From NCBI GenBank assembly GCA_934456435.1, contig CAKSHH010000010.1, positions 1 to 64,000 on the forward strand: a stretch of DNA of 64,000 bases. The letters are read 5' to 3'. This stretch comes from an uncultured Eubacteriales bacterium. Its GTDB lineage: Bacteria; Bacillota; Clostridia; Oscillospirales; Acutalibacteraceae. Within the stretch, counting starts at the first letter, position 1. Each line of letters opens with the position of its first letter. The notes under the pieces were generated by a model. That model was not told where the DNA came from and did not search any database. It saw only the letters and a program-made list of their open reading frames with translations. The translations under genes and the position numbers were made by a program. Shown here one piece after another: positions 16,588 to 24,741 of this stretch.

Positions 16588-18183
16588 TTAGCTGTTGAGC
16601 AGCTGAAAATTCTTTTTGTTTGAGGAATAGAGTTTCTTGAATACCTCAAAGTTTTTATCATAAACGGATTTGTCCTTTGTGCTCGGCTCAAAGGATTTTT
16701 TGACGGGGATATAGTCTTTAACGCTGCCGAGATCCTTGATTATTCCGAGTCCGATTCCGATGATTGCTGCCGCGCCGACTGCGCCGACGTCCTGCGGCCT
16801 TTCAACGACCTCGATTTTTCTGCCTGTGATGTCGGCAAGTATCTGCGCCGTTACGTCGGAGAGAGCTCCGCCGCCTACGAAGCGGATAGTGCCCGAAGTT
16901 TTTATCTTTCTGTCCTGAGCCTCAAGCATCCAGCGAAGATGATAGCACACGCCCTCAATGACGGCTCTGAGCATATCGGATTTGCCTGTGTTGATGTTGA
17001 TATTGAAGAACATTCCTGCGGCGTTCGGGTCCTCAAACGGACAGCGGTTTCCGTGAAGCCACGGGGTGAAAATTACACCGTTTGCACCTGCCGGTACCGA
17101 ACCGATGACCTCGGACATATAGTCATAAAGGCTGGTGTATGCTTTCTCGGTGTGGTCTGTGATTTTTTTCTTTTCAATGAAGATTCCGATTTCGTCAAGG
17201 CAAAGATGATCCTTGACCCATTCAAGACATTTGCCCGCCGTCTCCATTTCTGCAAAATAGTTGAAGCTGTGCGGATCTGCGCCGACGATCGCGGCGATCA
17301 TTGCGGAGGTGTCGACAAGCTGCTTTTCCACAACCGTACCGACCCAGCCCGATGTTCCGGAATAGATGTGGGTGTCGCCGACCGAGCAGCTTCCGGCTCC
17401 GACTCCGATGAGCGAAGCGTCACCGCCGCCGCCGAATACGGGAGTTCCGGGAACGAGACCGAGCTTTTCAGCCGCCTTTTCGGTCACTCCGCCGACCATA
17501 TCCGTCGATTCAATTATATCGGGAAGGTGAGACATATTTACCTTGAAAATATCGCTGACAGTTTTGCTCCAGCATTCCTTGCCCTTTCTTGTGTCATAGA
17601 GCAGGGTCGCGAAAGCGGAATCCTTTGTCATCGTGAATTTATCGGTGCATCGGCTGATAAGGAAATCCTTAACGTCAAGCCATTTGTAAGCATTTTTGTA
17701 GTTCTGCGGTTCGTGATTTTCGACCCATTTGTATTTGTAAACCGGATCCTTGACGCTGCATGAAACGGCGCCCGTGACCGCAAGGGATTTGAGCAGGGGA
17801 ACAATGTTCGCTCCGGCAATCTGGAGACCGTAAGCCATATACTTTTTCAGCTCTTCCTTTGCGCGCTGATCCATATAGCTCATCGGTCGGCGGACGGGAT
17901 CGCCGTTCTTGTCGACAAGGACAAGAGCCTGCATCTGAGAACAGAATGAAATACCGGCAATCTGCTCCGGCTTAACATCGGTTTTTGTGAAAATCTCTTT
18001 GGTGGTGGTGCACATCGCTTCCCACCATTCCTCGGCGTCCTGTTCCGCTCCGCCGTTTTCGAGAATATAGAGGTTATATGAACCGTAGGAATTGACAATC
18101 GGCTTTATCTGTTTGTCAATTTCAAAAAGACAGGTTTTGAGTCCTGTCGTTCCGACATCGTATGCAATAACATAAGCGCTCAT
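16588..18183 (-). CDS. FGGY-family carbohydrate kinase (xylulokinase-like)
   Basis: A 531-aa ATP-dependent sugar kinase. The N-terminal phosphate loop is AYDVGTTGLKTCLFE and the C-terminal ATPase half has the family GGGALSDVTAQILAD segment. A sugar-binding region lies near FCSQMQALV and SYMDQRA, as in xylulokinases and related ketose kinases. It is transcribed divergently from an aminotransferase-aldolase pair with shared twin operators between them. It probably phosphorylates the open-chain sugar that the aldolase later cleaves. The exact substrate (xylulose, fuculose, an amino- or deoxy-sugar) cannot be told from sequence. Confidence 0.88.
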   Translation of the reverse strand: MSAYVIAYDVGTTGLKTCLFEIDKQIKPIVNSYGSYNLYILENGGAEQDAEEWWEAMCTTTKEIFTKTDVKPEQIAGISFCSQMQALVLVDKNGDPVRRPMSYMDQRAKEELKKYMAYGLQIAGANIVPLLKSLAVTGAVSCSVKDPVYKYKWVENHEPQNYKNAYKWLDVKDFLISRCTDKFTMTKDSAFATLLYDTRKGKECWSKTVSDIFKVNMSHLPDIIESTDMVGGVTEKAAEKLGLVPGTPVFGGGGDASLIGVGAGSCSVGDTHIYSGTSGWVGTVVEKQLVDTSAMIAAIVGADPHSFNYFAEMETAGKCLEWVKDHLCLDEIGIFIEKKKITDHTEKAYTSLYDYMSEVIGSVPAGANGVIFTPWLHGNRCPFEDPNAAGMFFNININTGKSDMLRAVIEGVCYHLRWMLEAQDRKIKTSGTIRFVGGGALSDVTAQILADITGRKIEVVERPQDVGAVGAAAIIGIGLGIIKDLGSVKDYIPVKKSFEPSTKDKSVYDKNFEVFKKLYSSNKKNFQLLNS

Positions 18184-18248
18184 AATAACAACTCCAGTCG
18201 TTTAGTTTATATCTGTATTCTAACATAAAATCAGCCAAAAGTAAAAAT

Positions 18249-18302
18249 AATTTTATGAAATTATACAAAAAATTTTCTTGACATATTTAAATTCATAAAA
18301 TT
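18249..18302. promoter_or_regulatory. Twin near-palindromic operators in the divergent kinase/aminotransferase promoter
   Basis: AATTTTATGAAATT (18249-18262) and AAATTCATAAAATT (18289-18302) are inverted near-copies of a 14-bp palindrome of consensus AATTTYATRAAATT. Their centres lie 40 bp apart, about four helical turns. A -10 TATAAT at 18309-18314 follows directly, and a TTGACA at 18278 lies between the sites. Confidence 0.6.
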
Positions 18303-18348
18303 GTGTGATATAATCAAAATGCAGAAATTTCTAAGGAGGTAAACTTTT

Positions 18349-19827
18349 ATGGGAAACAATTTTGCAATTAAAAATTATCTTGATGCCGATAAGGTGACGA
18401 AGGAGCTTGACTCTCTTATCAAAAAACCGATTTACAGCATCAAGCCTGAGGCTCTCAAAAAGTATGAGAGCGAATATTACGCGAAGAAGTGCGCCAAGTC
18501 AAAGGAAATGATTGACGTTGCCAAGCAGAGAATCCCCGGCGGCGTTCAGCATAACCTCGCTTTCAACTATCCGTTCCCGCTTGTTTTCACAAAGGCTTCT
18601 GGAAACAAGCTTTATGATATCGACGGAAACGAATACTACGATTTTCTCCAGGCAGGAGGTCCGACAATAATCGGAAGCAATCCGCCTGCGGTTCGTGAGA
18701 AAGTTATCGAGCTTCTCAACGACTGCGGTCCGTCAACAGGACTTTTCCACGAGTACGAGTACAAGCTCGCAAACAAGATCGCCGAGTGCGTGCCGTCAGT
18801 TGAAATGTTCCGTATGCTCGGTTCGGGCACAGAGGCATGTATGTGCGCTGTCCGTGTCGCGAGACTTGCAACGGGTCACAAAAATATTCTGAAAATGGGC
18901 GGAGCTTATCACGGCTGGTCGGATCAGCTTGCTTATGGTATGCGTGTTCCGGGAACCAAGAACCTCCAGTCGAGGGGCGTTCCGATGTTTGTTTTCAAGC
19001 ACACGGACGAGTTCTTCCCGAATGACCTCAACGACCTTGAAAGAAAGCTCAAGAAAAACGAGCTTATCGGCGGCACGGCAGGCGTATTCATTGAGCCCGT
19101 CGGTCCGGAAAGCGGAACAAGACCGCTGAGCAAGGAGTTCATCAAGGGCGCGGAGGCGCTCTGCCACAAATACGGAGCATTGCTCATATTCGACGAGGTT
19201 GTTACAGGCTTCAGAATCGGACTTTCCGGTGCTCAGGGCTATTTCGGGGTTGATCCCGACCTTACAATCTTCGGCAAGATCGTTGCCGGCGGTTACCCCG
19301 GAGCGGGCGGAATCGGCGGTCACAGAGACGTTATGGCTCACCTCGGCGCAGGTCTCGATTCATCGGGCAAGAAGGTCAAAAAGGCAATGTGCGGCGGCAC
19401 AATGGCGGCAACTCCGTTGTCCTGCGTAGCCGGTTATTACACACTTTGCGAGATTGAAAAGACGAATGCCTGCGAAAAAGCCGGTCTTATGGGCGACAGA
19501 CTTATTGAGGGAATACAGAAATCAATCAAAAAGCACAATCTTCCGTTTGTTGCTTTCAATCAGGGCTCAATCTGCCATCTTGATACCGTCGGAACAATGC
19601 ATTTCGCAATCAACTGGTCAAAGCCGTGGGAGATTCCTGAAATTCTCAAGCAGACAAGCGCCCGTCAGAAAGAGATGGAGCACATGGGTGCGGCATATAT
19701 GGCAGAGGGTATGGTTACTCTCGCCGGCAGCCGTCTTTATACAAGCGCTGCTTACAGCGAAGAAGATATTGACGATGCTATCTCGCGTTTCGACAGAGTG
19801 TTCGACAACTGCGGAAGAATCGGCTGA
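18349..19827 (+). CDS. Class III aminotransferase (glutamate-1-semialdehyde aminomutase-like)
   Basis: A 492-aa PLP enzyme. The PLP-binding hallmark FDEVVTGFRIG and the lysine in TIFGKIVAGGYPGAG are intact, as is a substrate-binding GSGTEACMCAVRVAR region. It is about 60 residues longer than HemL, with an N-terminal extension, and no heme genes are nearby. AAGGAGG precedes the ATG at 18349. With an FGGY kinase divergent and a class II aldolase 21 nt downstream, it more likely transaminates or isomerises a carbohydrate-derived amino compound than makes 5-aminolevulinate. That reassignment is inference from context. Confidence 0.88.
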   Translation: MGNNFAIKNYLDADKVTKELDSLIKKPIYSIKPEALKKYESEYYAKKCAKSKEMIDVAKQRIPGGVQHNLAFNYPFPLVFTKASGNKLYDIDGNEYYDFLQAGGPTIIGSNPPAVREKVIELLNDCGPSTGLFHEYEYKLANKIAECVPSVEMFRMLGSGTEACMCAVRVARLATGHKNILKMGGAYHGWSDQLAYGMRVPGTKNLQSRGVPMFVFKHTDEFFPNDLNDLERKLKKNELIGGTAGVFIEPVGPESGTRPLSKEFIKGAEALCHKYGALLIFDEVVTGFRIGLSGAQGYFGVDPDLTIFGKIVAGGYPGAGGIGGHRDVMAHLGAGLDSSGKKVKKAMCGGTMAATPLSCVAGYYTLCEIEKTNACEKAGLMGDRLIEGIQKSIKKHNLPFVAFNQGSICHLDTVGTMHFAINWSKPWEIPEILKQTSARQKEMEHMGAAYMAEGMVTLAGSRLYTSAAYSEEDIDDAISRFDRVFDNCGRIG

Positions 19828-19848
19828 TAAAGATAGGGGGACGTTCCA

Positions 19849-21066
19849 TTGTATACTCTTGAAGAAGCTAAAAGAGCCGTTATTGAGGCAGGACACATTC
19901 TGCTTGAAACGGGTCTGATTGCCAGAACGTGGGGAAATGTGAGCGCAAGGATTTCGGACACACAGTTTGTTATAACTCCGAGCGGCAAGGCTTATGAAAC
20001 GCTGACACCCGATGACATTGTTGTTGTCAACATTGCCGACTGCGGCTATGAGGGCGACGTGAAGCCGTCGAGTGAAAAGAGAATCCATGCCGACGCCTAC
20101 GCGCTCAGAAAAGATGTAAATTTTGTTATACACACTCACCAGGTCAATGCGTCAATCGTCGCGGCGGCAGGACTGCCGATAGACCCCGTGCCGAAGGCTT
20201 GCAGAGAAATTCTCGGCGAGACGGTTCCCTGTGCAGGTTACGGTATGCCCTCGACCGACAAGCTCAGAAACGCCGTTAAGACGGAGTACGAAAACAATCC
20301 GCAATGCAAGGCATTCTTGATGGCTCATCACGGTGCCGTTTGTCTCGGATCCGATTTTGACGAGACCTTTGAAATAATAAAGTCTCTTGAAAAGACTTGT
20401 GAAATCAAGCTTGAAAAGGCGTACAAGGTTTATGAGGGCACGGCTGAATACACAAAGGCGTCGATGCTCAACAGCTACATCAGACACACGGGCGGAGACC
20501 GACTTCCGGATTATGTTTCCGATTTCGGAAGCAGCGTCCGTGACGGTGATTATTTCCTGCTCACGTTCAAGCGCGGAGCAAACTTTACCGTCAGAATAAA
20601 GGATTGTACCTGTGACGAAGACGTTAAGCTTCCTGCGGTTGCCAAGATCCACGCGGCAATTTACAGGTCGTCAAACGTCAATTATATCCGTCACCTTGCC
20701 GAGAGCGATATAATCGCCTACTCTCTCACCTCGGAGTCGATAGCTCCGCGGCTTGACGACTTTGCCCAGATCGCAGGCGCAAGAATCGGCTCGTTCAAAT
20801 GGGACGGTTCCGCGGTGTGCGCTTCGGGTGCGGCAAGGAAAATTAAGGGCAAAAACGCCGTGCTCATCAGCGGCGCGGGCGCACTTTGCACGGGAGCGAC
20901 AAGCGGCGATGTTGATGCCGTTGAGCTCGTTATGAGCAAGGAGTGCAAAACTCAGATAGGTTCACTCTTCCTCGGAAGCGGAGAGTCACTCGGCTTTGCC
21001 GACCGCGTTATTCAGCGAGCTGTCTATGTAAACAAGTATTCAAAAAAGGCGAATGAGGAAAACTGA
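19849..21066 (+). CDS. Class II aldolase/adducin protein with a degenerate second domain
   Basis: A 405-aa protein, about twice a single aldolase. The first domain (residues ~1-215) has TWGNVSAR, the metal-binding HTHQ and the HHGAV histidines of fuculose-phosphate-type aldolases. The second half (~225-395) repeats the layout (HAAIYRSSNVNYIRHLAES, then ISGAGALCTGA), but the metal-ligand histidines are mostly replaced. The start is TTG at 19849 after AGGGGG. It probably splits a phosphorylated sugar to DHAP or a similar fragment with a bound metal ion; the second domain may be structural or regulatory. Confidence 0.88.
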   Translation: MYTLEEAKRAVIEAGHILLETGLIARTWGNVSARISDTQFVITPSGKAYETLTPDDIVVVNIADCGYEGDVKPSSEKRIHADAYALRKDVNFVIHTHQVNASIVAAAGLPIDPVPKACREILGETVPCAGYGMPSTDKLRNAVKTEYENNPQCKAFLMAHHGAVCLGSDFDETFEIIKSLEKTCEIKLEKAYKVYEGTAEYTKASMLNSYIRHTGGDRLPDYVSDFGSSVRDGDYFLLTFKRGANFTVRIKDCTCDEDVKLPAVAKIHAAIYRSSNVNYIRHLAESDIIAYSLTSESIAPRLDDFAQIAGARIGSFKWDGSAVCASGAARKIKGKNAVLISGAGALCTGATSGDVDAVELVMSKECKTQIGSLFLGSGESLGFADRVIQRAVYVNKYSKKANEEN

Positions 21067-21094
21067 TTTGCCGAGTCTTGACAAATAAAAATGC

Positions 21095-21135
21095 CGGGTG
21101 CCTGCCGTTTCAAAAGCAGGCACCCGATTTTTGTT
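21095..21135 (+). terminator. Strong intrinsic terminator after the aldolase gene
   Basis: The 11-bp stem CGGGTGCCTGC/GCAGGCACCCG is followed by a T-rich tract. Confidence 0.92.
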
Positions 21136-21202
21136 TCTCATAAAAGAATGAAGGTATCAATAAAGCCTCTTCTTGATTCAAACAAGAGGAGGCATTATTG
21201 AT

Positions 21203-21373
21203 TCAGTCAACATCAATTTTTCCGTTTTCGGCTTCATATTTTGCGACGCGTCTTTTCAGGTACTGTTCAATTTCTTTGTTTGCGGAACGACCCTCAGATT
21301 CTGCTATATAGCGAAACTTTTTGAACAAAAGTCTGTCAACGCGGAGTGTGTAACGCAAAAGCTTATCTTCCAT
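21203..21373 (-). CDS. Small ribbon-helix-helix (Arc-like) DNA-binding protein
   Basis: A 56-aa protein. It starts MEDKLLRYTLRVDRLLFKKF and continues with a helical RYIAESEGRSANKEIEQYLK segment, the strand-helix-helix plan of Arc/MetJ repressors that dimerise on DNA. GAGGTG precedes the ATG at 21373. It directly follows a broken XRE-family gene, and the pair may once have been one operon. The partner or target is unknown. It is too small to be prominent in automated gene calls. Confidence 0.75.
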   Translation of the reverse strand: MEDKLLRYTLRVDRLLFKKFRYIAESEGRSANKEIEQYLKRRVAKYEAENGKIDVD

Positions 21374-21385
21374 AATATCACCTCA

Positions 21386-21627
21386 TTAGAAAATTTCCTG
21401 TTCAAGATTTCTGAAAATATCGTCATTGAAAAATCGGTTATTGTCATGTCAAGCCCGTTGCAGAGCTTTTTGAGAGTGATTACGGAAAGGTCACGTCTGC
21501 GTTCGTCCAACATACTGTAAACTGTTGAGGGTGTGACCCCGGAACGGACTGCAAGTTCATTTTATTTCATATTTCTTTCCGCACAGATATTTTTAAACCT
21601 CAGAACTATTGCATCTTTAATCAGCAT
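21386..21627 (-). pseudogene. Broken XRE-family helix-turn-helix regulator
   Basis: An ~80-codon gene beginning MLIKDAIVLRFKNICAER at the ATG at 21627 (GAGGTG upstream). Codon 20 is lysine of ..NMK, followed directly by an in-frame TAA (21562-21564). The frame then continues NELAVRSGVTPSTVYSML and TLKKLCNGLDMTITDF. A second lesion is a five-base A run (21429-21433, plus-strand reading). One more base would restore ..FFNDDIFRNLEQEIF followed by a stop, the usual family ending. Both changes point to inactivation rather than to a short gene. Confidence 0.8.
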
Positions 21628-21720
21628 CAATTTTCACCTCATAAAAATATTACAAAAATATTCGCATCGGCGTATACGCTCTCGCGTAATGGTGCCGCAA
21701 AAAAATTCAAATAAATTTTA

Positions 21721-21744
21721 GGGCTGTCGCGTTAGCGCAGCCCC
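21721..21744 (-). terminator. Hairpin after mnmA, probable terminator
   Basis: GGGCTG-T-CGC/GCG-CAGCCC closes a tight GTTA loop just beyond the mnmA stop. A T-rich rather than pure T tract follows on the minus strand. Confidence 0.55.
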
Positions 21745-21753
21745 AAAACATTA

Positions 21754-22824
21754 TTAAATTATCGTGCCGCCGCCGACGACGATGTCTCCGTCATAGAACA
21801 CAACTGCCTGACCGGGAGCGATCGCTCGCTGTGGCGTTTCAAAATCGACGCTGACGTTTCCGTTTTCAAGCGGAGTAATTACGGCGTCCGTTTCTTTTTG
21901 CCTGTATCTTACCTTTGCCTTGACCTTCATCGGCTCGGTGAGCTTTTCAATCGAGATGAAGTTTAAATCCGTGGCTTCAAGATGATCCGAGAACAGATCG
22001 TCATTTGAGCCGAGCACAACCTCATTCTTTGCAAGATCCTTGCTGACGACGTAGTACGGTGCTTTCGCCGCGATGCCTAAGCCCTTGCGCTGACCGATGG
22101 TGTAGTTGATTAAGCCCTTGTGCTTGGCAATAAAATTGCCGTCGCGGTCAACGAAATCACCCTCGGTGAATCTGAATCCGCACCAGTTCTCAATAAAATG
22201 AGCGTAATCGCCGTCGGGAACGAAGCAAATATCCTGGCTGTCGTGCTTGTCGGCATTGACAAAGCCCTGCTCTTCGGCAATTTCTCTGGCTTCGTGCTTG
22301 GTCATTTTGCCGAGGGGGAAGAGTATTCGGCTGAGCTGATCCTGCGTGAGTGAATACAGAACGTAGCTCTGATCCTTTGTGTCGTCGGTCGCCTTGCGCA
22401 GTATCCAGCGCCCCTTTTCTTCATCGTACTCGTTAATGGCGTAGTGACCCGTTACAACATAATCAAACTGCAATTCCTTTGCTCTGTGCATTAGCTGGTC
22501 GAACTTGATGTACCTGTTGCAATCGATGCACGGATTCGGCGTTCTGCCGTTGCGATAAGCTTCAACGAAGCGTTCGATAACCTGCAATTTAAAATTGTCG
22601 GTATAATTAAAAACATAATAAGGTATGCCGAGTCTGCTTGCAACGCTTCTTGCGTCCTCAACATCGTCGAGTGAGCAGCAGGTCTTTTCCTTTTTTATGC
22701 CGATATCCTCGTTGTTGTAAAGCTTCATCGTGACGCCGATTGCTTCGTAGCCCTGCTTGGTTATCAGATAAGCAGCGACGGAGCTGTCAACTCCGCCGCT
22801 CATGGCAATCATAGCCTTTTTCAT
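21754..22824 (-). CDS. mnmA: tRNA-specific 2-thiouridylase MnmA
   Basis: A 356-aa tRNA-modifying enzyme that adds sulfur to uridine 34 of Lys, Glu and Gln tRNAs. The PP-loop is MSGGVDSSVAAYL. The two catalytic cysteines lie in NPCIDCNRY and DSQDICFVPDGDY. The length is typical. It starts 3 nt after the iscU stop and closes a nifS-iscU-mnmA operon, so the cysteine desulfurase upstream is its likely sulfur source. Confidence 0.97.
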   Translation of the reverse strand: MKKAMIAMSGGVDSSVAAYLITKQGYEAIGVTMKLYNNEDIGIKKEKTCCSLDDVEDARSVASRLGIPYYVFNYTDNFKLQVIERFVEAYRNGRTPNPCIDCNRYIKFDQLMHRAKELQFDYVVTGHYAINEYDEEKGRWILRKATDDTKDQSYVLYSLTQDQLSRILFPLGKMTKHEAREIAEEQGFVNADKHDSQDICFVPDGDYAHFIENWCGFRFTEGDFVDRDGNFIAKHKGLINYTIGQRKGLGIAAKAPYYVVSKDLAKNEVVLGSNDDLFSDHLEATDLNFISIEKLTEPMKVKAKVRYRQKETDAVITPLENGNVSVDFETPQRAIAPGQAVVFYDGDIVVGGGTII

Positions 22825-22827
22825 GGC

Positions 22828-23277
22828 TCAACCCTCTCGGCTGCAGCCCTCGCAGCTTTCGCAGTTGCTTCCGCATTCACTGCCGAATACGTTAGGATCA
22901 AGCTCAAGACCGTTCTTGGTGTAATAATCCTTGAGAGCCGCCTTAACAGCCTGCTCGGCAAGCACGGAACAGTGAATCTTTGCCGGCGGAAGCCCGTCAA
23001 GAGCTTCAACAACAGCCTTGTTGCTGAGCTTGAGTGCGTCCTCAATCTTCTGACCCTTGATCATCTCGGTTGCAATCGAGCTTGTGGCAATCGCCGAAGC
23101 GCAGCCGAACGTGTTGAACTTAACGTCCTCGATTTTGCCGTCCTTGATTTTGAGGTACATTTTCATTATATCTCCGCACTTTGCATTGCCGACCTCGCCG
23201 ACGCCGTCCGCGTCATCCATTTTGCCGAGGTTTCTCGGATGCTGGAAGTGGTCCATTACCTTTTCACTGTACAGCAT
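22828..23277 (-). CDS. iscU: NifU/IscU-type iron-sulfur cluster scaffold
   Basis: A 149-aa scaffold on which Fe-S clusters are assembled. The three ligand cysteines are in NAKCGDIM, TFGCASAIA and KIHCSVLAEQ, with the conserved Asp after the first. The C-terminus carries an extra Cys-rich tail (CGSNCESCEGC), seen in some clostridial versions and absent from the enterobacterial protein. Its ATG at 23277 lies within the last codons of nifS (14-bp overlap), which couples their translation. Confidence 0.95.
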   Translation of the reverse strand: MLYSEKVMDHFQHPRNLGKMDDADGVGEVGNAKCGDIMKMYLKIKDGKIEDVKFNTFGCASAIATSSIATEMIKGQKIEDALKLSNKAVVEALDGLPPAKIHCSVLAEQAVKAALKDYYTKNGLELDPNVFGSECGSNCESCEGCSREG

Positions 23278-24460
23278 AGTAGTCCTCTCCTTTCATTATT
23301 CGCTCCCAAACGGGGGACATATCACGGAGCATCGAAACGATTTTCGGAAGCTCCTCAATGATATAATCAATTTCTTCCTCGGTGTTGTACTCGCAGAGAG
23401 AAAGACGGAGTGAACCGTGAGCAATCTCGTGAGGTAAACCGAGAGCAAGCAGAACATGGCTCGGATCGAGTGAACCGGATGTACACGCCGAACCCGAAGA
23501 ACCGCAGATTCCCTTGAGGTCAAGGTGAAGCAAAAGCGACTCACCCTCGATGCCCTCAAAGCAGAAGCTTACATTGCCGGGAAGACGCGGCGAACGTCCG
23601 CCGTTTACTCTTGAACGGGGAATTATCTCAAGAATCGTGTCGATGAGCTTGTCCCTGAGCTTGCTTACATAAGCGATGTTCTTGTCCATGTCCTCACAGC
23701 ACTTTTTGAGAGCCGCCGCCGTTGCGATGATGGCAGGTGTATTCGTTGTGCCGGGACGCTTATTTCTTTCCTGTGCGCCGCCCTGCATGAAGCCCATAAG
23801 GGGAATACCCTTGCGGCAGTAGAGCGCACCGATGCCCTTAGGACCGTGAAATTTATGAGATGAGAACGAGAGCATGTCAATGTTCTGTTCCTTAACGTTG
23901 ATCGGAAGATGACCGACAGCCTGAACTGCGTCGGTATGGAAGTAAACGCCCTTTTCCTTACAGATCGCACCGATCTCGGAAATAGGCTGGACTGTTCCGA
24001 CCTCGTTGTTTGCGTACATTATCGTAACGAGGCAGGTGTCGTCCCTGAGAGCCTTTTTGAACTCGTCAAGACGAACATAGCCGTCCTCGTGAACATCGAG
24101 GTAGGTTACCTCAAAGCCTTCTTTTTCAAGCTTCATAAGCGTGTGAAGAACGGCGTGATGCTCAAACGTTGTTGAAATAATGTGTTTTTTGCCTTTCTTT
24201 TCGCCGAGATGTGCGGCGTTGGTGATTGCCCAGTTATCCGCTTCCGTTCCGCCGGAGGTGAAGTAGATCTCGTTCACTTCCGCACCGATAGCGTCGGCAA
24301 TGTCACGTCTTGCCTGCAAAACCGCGGCGGCAGCTTCCTGACCCATGTGATGCAAGCTGGACGCATTTCCGTAGTTGTTTTTTAAAGCATCTACCATTGC
24401 GTCGTAAGCTTCAGGGGAGAGAGCTGTTGTTGCAGCATTGTCTGCATAAACAGTTTTCAT
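23264..24460 (-). CDS. nifS: Cysteine desulfurase, NifS/IscS class
   Basis: A 398-aa PLP enzyme that removes sulfur from cysteine and passes it as a persulfide. The PLP lysine lies in SFSSHKFHGPKG and the catalytic cysteine in GSACTSGSLDPSHVL. The ATG at 24460 (MKTVYADNAATT) is the family start; the longer frame upstream has no support. It heads the nifS-iscU-mnmA operon, behind a good promoter and a GTTAG-N6-CTAAC palindrome that it shares with the flavodoxin locus. Confidence 0.96.
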   Translation of the reverse strand: MKTVYADNAATTALSPEAYDAMVDALKNNYGNASSLHHMGQEAAAAVLQARRDIADAIGAEVNEIYFTSGGTEADNWAITNAAHLGEKKGKKHIISTTFEHHAVLHTLMKLEKEGFEVTYLDVHEDGYVRLDEFKKALRDDTCLVTIMYANNEVGTVQPISEIGAICKEKGVYFHTDAVQAVGHLPINVKEQNIDMLSFSSHKFHGPKGIGALYCRKGIPLMGFMQGGAQERNKRPGTTNTPAIIATAAALKKCCEDMDKNIAYVSKLRDKLIDTILEIIPRSRVNGGRSPRLPGNVSFCFEGIEGESLLLHLDLKGICGSSGSACTSGSLDPSHVLLALGLPHEIAHGSLRLSLCEYNTEEEIDYIIEELPKIVSMLRDMSPVWERIMKGEDYYAVQ

Positions 24461-24554
24461 AAAAATCGCCTGACTTTCTTTTTGTTTTTTGGATTTAAAC
24501 AAAGTTGAAAGCAATGACTAAATCCTGATAATGGTATTTTAACCATTCAAACAA

Positions 24555-24583
24555 ATTATACTATAATATTATTTTTTTTGCAA
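24555..24583 (-). promoter_or_regulatory. SigA promoter of the nifS-iscU-mnmA operon
   Basis: On the minus strand TTGCAA (24583-24578), 17 nt, TATAAT (24560-24555), about 95 nt before the nifS ATG. Confidence 0.75.
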
Positions 24584-24592
24584 CTTCTTTCA

Positions 24593-24608
24593 GTTAGAAT
24601 AAACTAAC
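24593..24608. promoter_or_regulatory. Palindrome GTTAG-N6-CTAAC, candidate metal-responsive operator (copy 2)
   Basis: GTTAGAATAAACTAAC on the plus strand, a perfect 5-bp (and near 6-bp) inverted repeat. It is 9 nt upstream of the nifS -35 hexamer. It matches the element at 15254-15269 in both arms and in length. Confidence 0.6.
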
Positions 24609-24741
24609 CGACACAGGGCAAAAACTGTTGATTTTCACAATTAGTTGTAGTAAAAGAATGAAAAAAGTTTTTATAGCCTTAGTATATTCTTTTGGGACAA
24701 AGCAAAACCTCCCCTTGATTAAACAGGGGAGGATAATTGAA

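Noticed and set aside
16939..17763. Open plus-strand frame of about 270 codons within the FGGY kinase gene
   Set aside because: Antisense shadow of the kinase: low-complexity, His/Arg-rich product, no start signal, and perfect family motifs on the other strand.
18349..19827. hemL (glutamate-1-semialdehyde aminomutase) for heme/corrin synthesis
   Set aside because: PLP motifs fit the broad family, but the length, the N-terminal extension and the kinase/aldolase neighbours do not fit tetrapyrrole synthesis.
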